Assembly: GCA_026991005.1 (NCBI GenBank)
Contig: JALXCH010000612.1
Coordinates: forward strand, 1-10,743
Source: Calditrichia bacterium
Lineage (GTDB): Bacteria > Calditrichota > Calditrichia > RBG-13-44-9
Direction: 5' to 3'
Length of the DNA: 10,743 bases
Shown here: piece by piece, positions 1 to 6,453 of the stretch
Position numbering within the stretch: position 1 is the first letter of the stretch
Layout: every line of letters starts with the position of its first letter
Position numbers and translations under genes: made by a program
Notes under the pieces: generated by a model
The model's database searches: none
Seen by the model: only the letters and a program-made list of their open reading frames with translations
What the model was told of the DNA's origin: nothing

Positions 1-80
1 TAACTATGCTGGTTATCCCGGTTCTTTACGATACGTTTGACGAATTGGGAAGCAAATTTAAGAAAGCAACGAGAAAATAA
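1..80 (+). CDS. C-terminal end of a probable RND-family efflux permease (5' end outside window)
   Basis: The reading frame that starts at base 3 runs without a stop to TAA at 78-80. Its residues include MLVIPVLYDTFDEL followed by a lysine/arginine-rich tail (GSKFKKATRK). A hydrophobic '(V/I)PVLY' helix end followed by a short charged cytoplasmic tail is characteristic of the C-terminus of AcrB/HAE1-type RND permeases, which pump drugs or other substrates from the inner membrane and periplasm using proton influx. Only 25 residues are visible, so the call rests on this tail and on the TetR/AcrR regulator directly downstream, a common partner of RND pumps. Another polytopic membrane transporter is possible. 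Confidence 0.55.
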   Translation, partial: TMLVIPVLYDTFDELGSKFKKATRK

Positions 81-286
81 TAATTGGAAAATTCCAAAAT
101 GCAAATAACAAATCCCAGATCAATTCAAATAACCAAATTTCGAACAGATTTTTTTTCATCTTTTATTTTGGCCGTTGAGATTTTAGAATTTGGATATTGT
201 TTGTTATTTGCTTATTGGGATTTGGGATTTGAAATTTGGAATTTGGGATTTAGAATTTGGGATTTAAAAATATTCAGGAGAATTAA
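81..286. repeat. Low-complexity intergenic repeat with inverted and tandem units
   Basis: This AT-rich spacer is built from variants of 'ATTTGGGATT' and its complement. A 12-base exact inverted pair lies at 101-112 (GCAAATAACAAA) and 200-211. A short palindrome with 6-base arms lies at 84-97 (TTGGAA/TTCCAA). GGGATTT is doubled at 217-230, and a 14-base unit, GAATTTGGGATTTA, is exactly doubled at 239-252 and 253-266. The left half reads mostly as the complement of the right half, so a transcript could fold into a long imperfect hairpin. A frame across it can be read as a protein, but only as monotonous Q/N/K/F-rich text, which is typical of non-coding repeats of this kind. The promoter of the TetR gene, and any stop signal for the upstream gene, must lie here unless the two are co-transcribed. 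Confidence 0.7.
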
Positions 287-883
287 ATGTCGCGAGTTAG
301 CACAGAAATCAGGCAAGAACAAATTGTCCACGAGGCGATAAAAATCATTCATCAAAAAGGGTATACCGGACTTTCCATTCGGGAGCTTGCTAATAAGGTT
401 GGCATTTCCGAACCGGCCATTTACCGGCATTTCCGCAGCAAAGAAGAAATTATTCTGGGGATTCTGGAACGGATGAATAAATTTGGTGATTTGCTGCGTC
501 AGGAGCTGGGAAAAATTCCCGATACCAGAACCAAAATTATCAAGCTGGTGGAAATGCATCTTAATTTTCTGGAAGCCAACCCGGAAATGACATCGGTGAT
601 ATTTTCGGAAGAAATTTTCGAACCCCGGGAAGGCATTCAACAGAAAGTGCGGGAAATTATCCGGAATCGCCGGGAATTTTTAAATCAACTCATTGAAGAA
701 GCCCGCCGGAATGGTGAAGTGGTGGATGTATCTGCGCAGGAATTGAGTACTGTAATTCTGGGCTATATTCGAATGATTGTGCTGGAATGGCGCATGGCAA
801 ATTTTCATTTTCCTCTGCGGGAAAGAAAAAGAGGGATTATACAAACCCTGGAGAAAATTATTTTTACGGAAAAAGGGAAATGA
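287..883 (+). CDS. TetR/AcrR-family transcriptional regulator
   Basis: This 198-residue protein has the usual TetR length. Its N-terminal DNA-binding domain covers about residues 7-53, with the recognition helix-turn-helix at about 28-50 (GLSIRELANKVGISEPAIYRHF), a textbook match to the family; the rest is the all-helical ligand-binding and dimerisation domain. Such proteins are usually repressors released from DNA by a small molecule. The ATG is preceded by AGGAG at 276-280 with six bases between, which supports this start. It follows the end of a probable RND permease by 206 bases on the same strand, so control of that efflux system is the natural guess. The ligand cannot be told from sequence, and the operator was not identified, although the inverted repeats at 81-286 are candidates. 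Confidence 0.93.
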   Translation: MSRVSTEIRQEQIVHEAIKIIHQKGYTGLSIRELANKVGISEPAIYRHFRSKEEIILGILERMNKFGDLLRQELGKIPDTRTKIIKLVEMHLNFLEANPEMTSVIFSEEIFEPREGIQQKVREIIRNRREFLNQLIEEARRNGEVVDVSAQELSTVILGYIRMIVLEWRMANFHFPLRERKRGIIQTLEKIIFTEKGK

Positions 884-926
884 GAAAGTAAAGAAAAAAA
901 GTGATATTACCGGCAATGTTAATAAA

Positions 927-958
927 GGAAACCGTATTTTTTTAAAAAGAAGGTTTTC
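927..958 (+). terminator. Weak hairpin after the TetR gene, possible terminator
   Basis: GGAAACC at 927-933 can pair with GGTTTTC at 952-958 (one G-T pair). Inside it a T-run (937-941) faces an A-run (944-948), separated by mismatches. It lies 43 bases after the TetR stop codon. The stem is AT-rich and no proper T-tract follows, so termination is only a possibility. Confidence 0.22.
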
Positions 959-959
959 T

Positions 960-1064
960 ATGGGGGAACAGAGTGAACGTTGCGGTTCGAAAATATTTAG
1001 CCGCAGAAGCCTTTTGGAGGAGGTAGGCATGCAACGAATCTTTCAGGTAATAAATCTTAAATAA
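960..1064 (+). other. Orphan start signal and 34-codon ORF, possible gene remnant
   Basis: An ATG at 960 opens a 34-codon frame ending with TAA at 1062-1064. Inside it, in the same frame, GGAGGAGGT at 1016-1024 is one of the strongest Shine-Dalgarno sequences in the window and sits properly before ATG 1029, which would encode only MQRIFQVINLK. The frame's end overlaps the 3' end of the opposite-strand ATPase gene. Such a strong ribosome site in front of an 11-codon frame suggests the beginning of a gene cut off when the ATPase module arrived, or a leader peptide. 'VINLK' resembles the first strand of many ABC transporter ATPases, but this is far too short for a family call. Confidence 0.2.
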
Positions 1065-2194
1065 TTCTCCCGGGTGATAACCTGGAACGATGCTTCGGGA
1101 TAGGCTTGTTTCCAGAGCGCAGGTGGTTTAACCGTTTTGCCCAATCTCCATTTTATTTCGTATGCAAAGAGTTTGCCTTCTCGCTCTTCCACCAGATCAA
1201 TTTCCTTCCGATCGTAGGTGCGCCAGAAATACAGGTTGTAAAATGGATAGCGATATTCACAGTATTTAGACCGTTCGGCAATGATGTAATTTTCCCACAA
1301 TTCACCCACATCGTTCCGTAAATTCAGGGGATTGAAATTTTGAATAATGGCGTTTCGAATTCCCGTATCCCAGAAATAATATTTGGAATTTTTAGTGATT
1401 TCCTTTCTCAAATTCCGGCTGAACCCGCCCAACCGAAAAATGACAAACGTTTGTTGCAGTAAATCCAGATACCGTTCCACAGTATTTTTGTTGATGCCTA
1501 ATTGGGTTCCTAATTCAGCATGAGAAACGGTTTTCCCAATTTGAAAAGCCAGAAGTTGCAGCAGACCAAGCAGTTTTGAGGAACGACGTACTCCGTTCAA
1601 TTCCAAAATATCTTTGAACAAATAGGAATTGACGATTTCTCGCAAGAGATACTGTCGCATATCGTTATCAGCCGCAGTGATAATTTCCGGATAACTTCCG
1701 TAAAGCAGCCGATTTTCCAGACGAGCAACTGTCTCCATTGGATCCTCTATTTGCGATAATTCCATTTGAGCAATGGGATACAATTTCAATTCAAATTTTC
1801 TGCCGGTGAGTGGCTCTTCGATATGGTGGGATAATTTAAACGAGGAAGAGCCGGTAGCAATTACCCGAACATTCGAAATATGATCCACAATAAGCTTTAG
1901 ATTTAACCCCACATTGTCGATATACTGTGCTTCATCAACGATTAATAGCTTTTTAGTACCGATTAACTCTTTCAATTTGATAACGGATTGGCTTTCCAGA
2001 TACTGGCGCGAGATAATATCGTCCGCGCTCAAAAATAGAATATTGTTGCGAAAGGTTGGTTCCTGTTCAAGTTCTTCCAGTAATTTCCTCACCAGAGTGG
2101 TTTTCCCTACCCGTCGGGCACCGTAAAGAATGACAACCTTTCCGGGAGATAACAGCTTTTTTAGTCTGTTTAATTGTTCTCTGGGAATAAACAT
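1043..2194 (-). CDS. AAA-family ATPase with DUF4143-type C-terminal domain
   Basis: From the preferred start the product is 383 residues. The N-terminal P-loop ATPase (AAA_14-like) shows Walker A GARRVGKTT at about 25-33, Walker B LLIVDEAQ at about 83-90 and the sensor strand ATGSSSF at about 113-119. A helix-turn-helix-like stretch (VSHAELGTQLGINKNTVERYL) lies near 224-244. The C-terminal part matches the DUF4143 pattern: LWENY, then FWR, EIDLV and YEIKW. The last two, with D333, E346 and K348, look like the D...ExK core of PD-(D/E)XK nuclease folds. The frame extends five codons further to an ATG at 2207-2209, but that ATG has no ribosome site. ATG 2192-2194 has GGAG nine bases before it, and the predicted promoter would leave almost no leader for the longer form. 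The family is widespread and often mobile between genomes; its cellular role is not established. It converges with the TetR gene. Confidence 0.88.
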   Translation of the reverse strand: MFIPREQLNRLKKLLSPGKVVILYGARRVGKTTLVRKLLEELEQEPTFRNNILFLSADDIISRQYLESQSVIKLKELIGTKKLLIVDEAQYIDNVGLNLKLIVDHISNVRVIATGSSSFKLSHHIEEPLTGRKFELKLYPIAQMELSQIEDPMETVARLENRLLYGSYPEIITAADNDMRQYLLREIVNSYLFKDILELNGVRRSSKLLGLLQLLAFQIGKTVSHAELGTQLGINKNTVERYLDLLQQTFVIFRLGGFSRNLRKEITKNSKYYFWDTGIRNAIIQNFNPLNLRNDVGELWENYIIAERSKYCEYRYPFYNLYFWRTYDRKEIDLVEEREGKLFAYEIKWRLGKTVKPPALWKQAYPEASFQVITRENYLRFIT

Positions 2195-2221
2195 TGCAAA
2201 AAGCTCCATTAAACTGACTGA

Positions 2222-2249
2222 ATTTATAATAATAAAGTTAACATGTCAA
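2222..2249 (-). promoter_or_regulatory. Predicted sigma70-type promoter of the AAA ATPase gene
   Basis: On the minus strand a perfect -35 hexamer TTGACA (2244-2249) is followed by AT-rich -10 candidates: TATAAA at 2223-2228 with a short 15-base spacer, or ATAAAT at 2222-2227 with 16. Transcription would begin near 2215, about 20 bases before the preferred ATG at 2194. Spacing is below the 17-base optimum, so strength is uncertain. Confidence 0.5.
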
Positions 2250-2256
2250 CTTTATT
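2231..2256. promoter_or_regulatory. 26-base near-perfect palindrome over the -35 box, probable operator
   Basis: Bases 2231-2256 form a palindrome in which 12 of 13 pairs match (only 2240/2247 fail), centred between 2243 and 2244. The half-site is AATAAAGTT-N-ACA. It covers the -35 hexamer of the ATPase promoter, the usual place for a repressor. The half-site AATAAAGTT occurs again at 2286-2294, and with the copy at 2248-2258 it makes an 11-base inverted pair (2248-2258 against 2284-2294). Three half-sites in 65 bases suggest a dimeric or multimeric DNA-binding protein. The HTH-containing ATPase itself is one candidate, but this is inference. Confidence 0.6.
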
Positions 2257-2300
2257 TATTGATTAGTACTGGGAATTTTTAACTAAATAAAGTTATGCTG

Positions 2301-2336
2301 TTACCAAAGGAGATAGAAATATTTTTCAATTGGTAA
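2301..2336. repeat. Inverted repeat between regulator and ATPase genes
   Basis: TTACCAA (2301-2307) and TTGGTAA (2330-2336) are exact inverted copies around a 22-base loop, 20 bases beyond the stop of the response regulator gene on the minus strand. No T-run follows in the direction of transcription, so it is a poor terminator candidate. It could be a protein-binding site or chance. Confidence 0.25.
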
Positions 2337-2355
2337 TAGATTATTGGAAAATGGA

Positions 2356-3714
2356 TTATGTGGATGGGGTTTCGGATATTCCGTATTTTTTCATCTTGCG
2401 CCAGAGGGTAGCGCGATCAATTCCAATCATTTCAGCGGCTTTCTGGCGATTTCCTCCACTCAGAATTAATGCTCTTTGAATAAATTGTTTTTCCTGGTTT
2501 TGCAGGAAGGTCTCTAAATCCATGGACATTTCGGTCATCATCACGTCATGACCCGGGGATTGCATGATCATGGAAAGGACTTCCGGAGTGATGGTCTTTT
2601 GTTTGGAGAAAATAACCGCCCGTTCGATGATATTGCTCAACATCCGGACATTCCCAGGAAGAGGATGTTGCATGAGCAAATTCAGTGCGCCGGGGGAGAT
2701 GTCCAGCACAATTTTATTATATTTTTCCGCGAAGTGACGAATGTAATAGCGGGTGAGTACGGGAATATCTTCTATCCGCTCCCTTAAGGGAGGGATGTGA
2801 ATCTGGAATACGTTAATGCGATGGAATAAATCTTCCCGGAACGTGCCTTTTTTAATCATTTCCGGTAAATTTTTATTGGTTGCGCAGATGACGCGAGCAT
2901 CCACTTTTACCACTTTATTCTCACCGATCTTTTCAATTTCTCCATCCTGGAGCACAGTAAGCAGTTTGGCCTGTGCCCGCAGGGGCAATTCCCCAATTTC
3001 ATCCAGAAAGATGGTACCACCATCTGCCTGCTCGAATTTCCCTTTCTGGTCCCGCAGGGCTCCGGTAAAACTCCCTTTTTTATGACCAAAAAATGTGCTC
3101 TCGATAAGTGTATCGGGAATAGCGGCACAATTTACTTTTACGAAAGGTTTGGTAGAACGCTTGCTGCGTAAATGGATAGCGCGAGCCACCAGTTCTTTTC
3201 CGGTGCCGCTTTCGCCGGTAATCAGCACTTTGCTGGTGCTGGGAGCAATGGTTTCAATCTCCTGAAAAATCCGTTGTATTGCGGCACTTTCTCCCACCAT
3301 CTGGTACAACTCCTGGAGCTCGCTCAACAATAAGTTTCGTTCCTCCTGCCAGGTACTCTGGGCAATGGCATTTTGTAGCGTAATGAGCAACCGTTCCGTA
3401 TCACCGCCTTTTTCAATGAAATCGAACGCTCCCATTTTAATGGATTCCACAGCAATGCGCAGGGTGCTCTGCCCGGAGAGCATCACCACCGGTAAATGAG
3501 GCCATCGCTGTTTAATTTGTTGCAATAATTCAACACCATCCAGACCGGGCATCTTCACATCTAGAAGAACAACATGGAAATTACCTTTATTTAAAGTAGG
3601 AATTACCTGATGGGGATCGGCAACAGTGGATATGGAATATTTCTGTAATTTCAGGAAATTTTCAATATACTTAAGGAAACGAGTGTCGTCATCTACAGCT
3701 AATATCCGTTTCAT
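2356..3714 (-). CDS. NtrC-type sigma54-dependent response regulator
   Basis: The 452-residue product has the full three-part NtrC architecture. The receiver domain (about 1-120) has the acidic pocket D8-D10, phosphoacceptor D52 (VVLLDVKMPG), S80 and K102. The central AAA+ domain (about 138-370) has Walker A GESGTGKE at 167-174, the sigma54-contacting loop GSFTGA at 214-219, Walker B GGTIFLDEI at 232-240, FREDLFHRINVF at 292-303 and PPLRER at 308-313. A C-terminal Fis-type helix-turn-helix lies at about 418-445 (GGNRQKAAEMIGIDRATLWRKM). When phosphorylated it should bind enhancer-like sites and use ATP to open sigma54 promoters. The loop reads GSFTGA rather than the commoner GAFTGA, a conservative change. 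Its ATG follows the kinase stop by nine bases, with AGGTG just upstream, so the pair is one operon. The two palindromes at 6294-6341 are its likely targets. Confidence 0.95.
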   Translation of the reverse strand: MKRILAVDDDTRFLKYIENFLKLQKYSISTVADPHQVIPTLNKGNFHVVLLDVKMPGLDGVELLQQIKQRWPHLPVVMLSGQSTLRIAVESIKMGAFDFIEKGGDTERLLITLQNAIAQSTWQEERNLLLSELQELYQMVGESAAIQRIFQEIETIAPSTSKVLITGESGTGKELVARAIHLRSKRSTKPFVKVNCAAIPDTLIESTFFGHKKGSFTGALRDQKGKFEQADGGTIFLDEIGELPLRAQAKLLTVLQDGEIEKIGENKVVKVDARVICATNKNLPEMIKKGTFREDLFHRINVFQIHIPPLRERIEDIPVLTRYYIRHFAEKYNKIVLDISPGALNLLMQHPLPGNVRMLSNIIERAVIFSKQKTITPEVLSMIMQSPGHDVMMTEMSMDLETFLQNQEKQFIQRALILSGGNRQKAAEMIGIDRATLWRKMKKYGISETPST

Positions 3715-3723
3715 AGCACCTCG

Positions 3724-6210
3724 TTATTTGTGCAGGTTCACTTTTAAAGGTAAATGTATAACAAATATTGTACCAGAGGTAGGCACGGAATAAAAATATA
3801 TTTGCCCGTTGTGGTTATTGACAATGTGCTTGGCGAAAGATAGTCCCAGCCCTGTGCCCTCTTTTTTGGTACTAAAATGGGGTTCAAAAATTTTTTCCTG
3901 ATATTCGTATGGAATCCCTTTCCCATTATCACTAATCTGGATCTCAATGACCTCTTTATTTTCCGTTATTTCACTTTGTTTCTTAGAAACAGTGATTTCA
4001 ATCACTCCATTTCCGTCTAATGCATCCAGGCTGTTTTCGATAAGAATATGGAGTAGGATGGAAATCTGCCGGGCATCCCATACTACATATTCTGGAAGGT
4101 CTGGACCCAGGGAGAGATGAATCTGTAAATGTTCGTTCTGGTATAATTTGAATGGTTCCAGTATCTCCTCAAAAAATGATTTCAGGTGAATGGGTTTCGC
4201 TTCTTCCTGAGCCAGTTCACTAAACTTCAGGAAATCTTTACTGATGTTGCGGATTCGCAACAGTTCCTGATGGGCTGCTTCCAGTTCTTTGAGCAGTTCG
4301 GGATTAATATCGGGATGGGAACTGGACAACTGCCAGTACAGGCTTTGCAGTGTAAGTTGCACTCCTGCCAGCGGAGTTTTCAGGTCGTGGATAATTTTAC
4401 GAATATTCCGCTGCCAGTTCTGCTGCCGTTCCAGCAGGATGGCACGGGTGTTATCTTTAATCTCCACCAGATATGCGATGATAAACTGGAAGTAACTCCG
4501 GAACGGGGTGACGGTGATTTCCCCGGAAAAAATTTTGTCGTTTTCTTCAAAACTAAACAGGCGATGCTGTTTCTTACCGGATTGAATGGCATCCTGAATG
4601 GTTTGAGTCACTGTTTTTCTTCTGGAGAGTCCTTCCTCAAAAGATTCCCGCCGCTGCAATTCGCGGGGTAAATTCAACATCTGGTTTAATTTACGATTGT
4701 AGGAGATGATGCGTCCCCGATGATCCAGCAAAATAATGGCATGATCCGATACCCGCAGTGAGTAAACAAAGAAGTAAATGTACTGCAAGATGCGATTTCC
4801 GGCCCGGTGAAGGGCCCAGAATAATGTAAACAACACCAGAAAAATAGGTATCCAGAACCAGCGACCGAATTGGTAATAGGGATTGGGATGAAGAGAACAA
4901 ATAATATAATTGGTGCTGGTGAGTATGTGAAATAAAGGATTAGCATTGGGCTTTGTACTATCAGCTGGAATCAACTGAAATTGCTGGATTTTTTTGAGGG
5001 GATAAAAAGCCAGTAGTTTGCCATATTTGTCGAAAAGAATTACTCCGTCGGTATTGCGTCCGTAAAACAACACATTGTTATTCGCATCTCTTAATGTACC
5101 ATCAATAATTGTTTTTTGATGAAAGGGAAGTGGATATTTACCCAGGATATTGAGCTGATGATTTAGATGAATCAAATCTCCGTCATGGGTTGTCATATAA
5201 GCAACAAACGGGTGTTTTAAGGTATCGAAGGAAATGGAAGCTAAACCTTTTTTGAGCTGGATTGTCTTTTTAAAATCGAAATTTCGGTTCAGGAGAGTAA
5301 AATAAAAGGTAGTTTTTTTGTCAATCACAGGATAAGAAATTAGTAAAGTAGAATCGGCAGACGGGGGAAATTTGTAAATTCCTAACCCGGTAAACTTCTC
5401 TCCGAGTTTCCGTGGTTCCCGAAGCAATTCCAGCCGATGATTTAATACCACCAACCAGCTAAATGCGTCTGATAAATAAACTTCCGGTGGAAAATTAAAA
5501 GTAGCGTAATTCTGGATAACCAGTTCTTTTAATCCATCGGAATTTACATCGGTAACAATGGAGTGGGCATAACCCATATGATGATCGAATCGGTAGCGAA
5601 TAGTAAGAGATTTCAGCGAAAATGCGCATATGCAGCGTGGAATGCGGGGAGTAGCTGAATTAACATTAAAAATGAGTTCATCGTTTCCATCATTTTCCAG
5701 ATCGGTAACTACGGGATATAAAGGAGCAATTTTCCATTTTTCAAGTTTTTGCCGGGGAGATGCGCAAAAAATGGGATGTTCTTTTACCAGGAATCGGCCC
5801 TGCACCACATCGATAATGCTTAAATAAAGCCAGTTGTTATCGTTGCTCAGGACCAGAATATCTTTGGTACCATCTTTATTGTAATCATAATAAACCGGTT
5901 CATCCTCCATAATTTTACCATTGAAATTAAACTGGTCAATCAGTCCGTTGATAGCATACACTTTAACGAAATGTTGGTCCTCCCGGTCAAAGTTAACCAC
6001 CTGCAAGCGGTAGTAAGGAGTGCGGTGATCTAATCTCACAAAATAATACCGAAAGTCATTCCAGAATAAATGAGTTCTTTCATAATTTACTCGCTTAAAT
6101 TGAAAGGGCTGGATTGTGCGTAGCACGAAAATCTGGATGATGGCGGTTATTAAACCAGCTACCAGTATGATTAAAATGTAAACTCGATGCAGTGGTTTTA
6201 ACCGAAGCAA
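3724..6210 (-). CDS. Membrane sensor histidine kinase with FG-GAP-like extracytoplasmic domain
   Basis: This 828-residue protein is a kinase with an unusually large sensor. One membrane helix spans about 10-30 and a second about 450-470. Between them lie some 420 residues with three calcium-loop motifs of the FG-GAP/VCBS kind: DYNKDGTKD (109-117), DLENDGNDE (170-178) and DVNSDGLKE (221-229), each followed by a hydrophobic strand. This suggests a beta-propeller outside the inner membrane. After the second helix come a PAS-like domain (about 485-590), the dimerisation and phosphorylation site with H608 (IIHDLKTP), and an ATPase domain with N726 (ENSLDAL), the G1 box DNGKGI at 761-766 and the G2 box GTGLGL at 785-790. 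All catalytic motifs are present. The start is TTG 6208-6210, preceded by GAGGG at 6215-6219; an in-frame TAG lies seven codons before it and no ATG occurs until residue 101. It should phosphorylate the regulator encoded next to it. The ligand is unknown. Confidence 0.92.
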   Translation of the reverse strand: MLRLKPLHRVYILIILVAGLITAIIQIFVLRTIQPFQFKRVNYERTHLFWNDFRYYFVRLDHRTPYYRLQVVNFDREDQHFVKVYAINGLIDQFNFNGKIMEDEPVYYDYNKDGTKDILVLSNDNNWLYLSIIDVVQGRFLVKEHPIFCASPRQKLEKWKIAPLYPVVTDLENDGNDELIFNVNSATPRIPRCICAFSLKSLTIRYRFDHHMGYAHSIVTDVNSDGLKELVIQNYATFNFPPEVYLSDAFSWLVVLNHRLELLREPRKLGEKFTGLGIYKFPPSADSTLLISYPVIDKKTTFYFTLLNRNFDFKKTIQLKKGLASISFDTLKHPFVAYMTTHDGDLIHLNHQLNILGKYPLPFHQKTIIDGTLRDANNNVLFYGRNTDGVILFDKYGKLLAFYPLKKIQQFQLIPADSTKPNANPLFHILTSTNYIICSLHPNPYYQFGRWFWIPIFLVLFTLFWALHRAGNRILQYIYFFVYSLRVSDHAIILLDHRGRIISYNRKLNQMLNLPRELQRRESFEEGLSRRKTVTQTIQDAIQSGKKQHRLFSFEENDKIFSGEITVTPFRSYFQFIIAYLVEIKDNTRAILLERQQNWQRNIRKIIHDLKTPLAGVQLTLQSLYWQLSSSHPDINPELLKELEAAHQELLRIRNISKDFLKFSELAQEEAKPIHLKSFFEEILEPFKLYQNEHLQIHLSLGPDLPEYVVWDARQISILLHILIENSLDALDGNGVIEITVSKKQSEITENKEVIEIQISDNGKGIPYEYQEKIFEPHFSTKKEGTGLGLSFAKHIVNNHNGQIYFYSVPTSGTIFVIHLPLKVNLHK

Positions 6211-6255
6211 ATTTCCCTCACACAGATAATTCTAATCCCTAAATTCTTTACTCTA

Positions 6256-6284
6256 AAGATACAAGTTTTTAACAAATAAAACAA
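6256..6284 (-). promoter_or_regulatory. Possible sigma70-type promoter of the kinase-regulator operon
   Basis: On the minus strand TTGTTT (6279-6284) and TATCTT (6256-6261) are separated by 17 bases and lie about 45 bases before the TTG start. Both hexamers are only partial matches. The upstream activator palindrome at 6294-6309 ends ten bases above this -35 element, so the regulator could also affect its own operon. Confidence 0.3.
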
Positions 6285-6293
6285 GGGGAGGGG

Positions 6294-6309
6294 GTTGCAG
6301 AGGTGCAAC
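6294..6309. promoter_or_regulatory. Upstream activator palindrome 1 (GTTGCA-N4-TGCAAC)
   Basis: The arms are six exact inverted bases around GAGG. It is the distal copy of a pair in the divergent spacer, centred about 122 bases before the predicted sigma54 transcription start. The TTGCA-N4-TGCAA layout is typical of sites bound by Fis-type helix-turn-helix dimers of NtrC-like activators, and such an activator is encoded in the divergent operon. Confidence 0.7.
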
Positions 6310-6325
6310 AAAATTGGGGAAGTAT

Positions 6326-6341
6326 GTTGCAGAGATGCAAT
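6326..6341. promoter_or_regulatory. Upstream activator palindrome 2 (GTTGCA-N4-TGCAAT)
   Basis: This differs from the first copy only at one central base and the last base; five-base arms TTGCA/TGCAA are exact. Its centre is 32 bases from that of copy 1, close to three helical turns, so dimers on both sites would sit on the same DNA face, as sigma54 activators need to form hexamers. The centre is about 90 bases before the predicted transcription start. Confidence 0.7.
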
Positions 6342-6396
6342 ATAGGATAAATAGTGAATTAAGCTAAAATATTGTTTTATTAAGAGATAAGTGAGA

Positions 6397-6412
6397 TGGT
6401 ACGGGATTTGTA
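6397..6412 (+). promoter_or_regulatory. Sigma54 (-24/-12) promoter of the surface-protein operon
   Basis: The 16 bases TGGTACGGGATTTGTA match the sigma54 consensus TGGCACG-N4-TTGCW at all but two fixed positions (T for C in each block), with the required spacing between the GG and the TTG blocks. Transcription should begin near 6423, leaving about 30 bases before ATG 6454. Two activator palindromes upstream and a sigma54 activator gene next door support it. No sigma70 promoter of comparable quality was seen ahead of this gene. Confidence 0.72.
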
Positions 6413-6453
6413 ATATTATAAGCGTGAAACAATAATTTAAATGGAGGTGTGTT

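Noticed and set aside
84..341. An 85-codon open frame across the intergenic repeat
   Set aside because: It starts at TTG without a ribosome site, overlaps the TetR gene in another frame and reads as repeat-derived low-complexity text.
2194..2209. Upstream ATG at 2207-2209 as the ATPase start
   Set aside because: It has no ribosome site and would leave almost no leader from the predicted promoter, while the ATG at 2192-2194 has GGAG at suitable distance.
4186..4671. A 161-codon plus-strand frame within the kinase gene
   Set aside because: It lies wholly antisense to conserved kinase motifs (H608 region and PAS domain) and shows no family features of its own.
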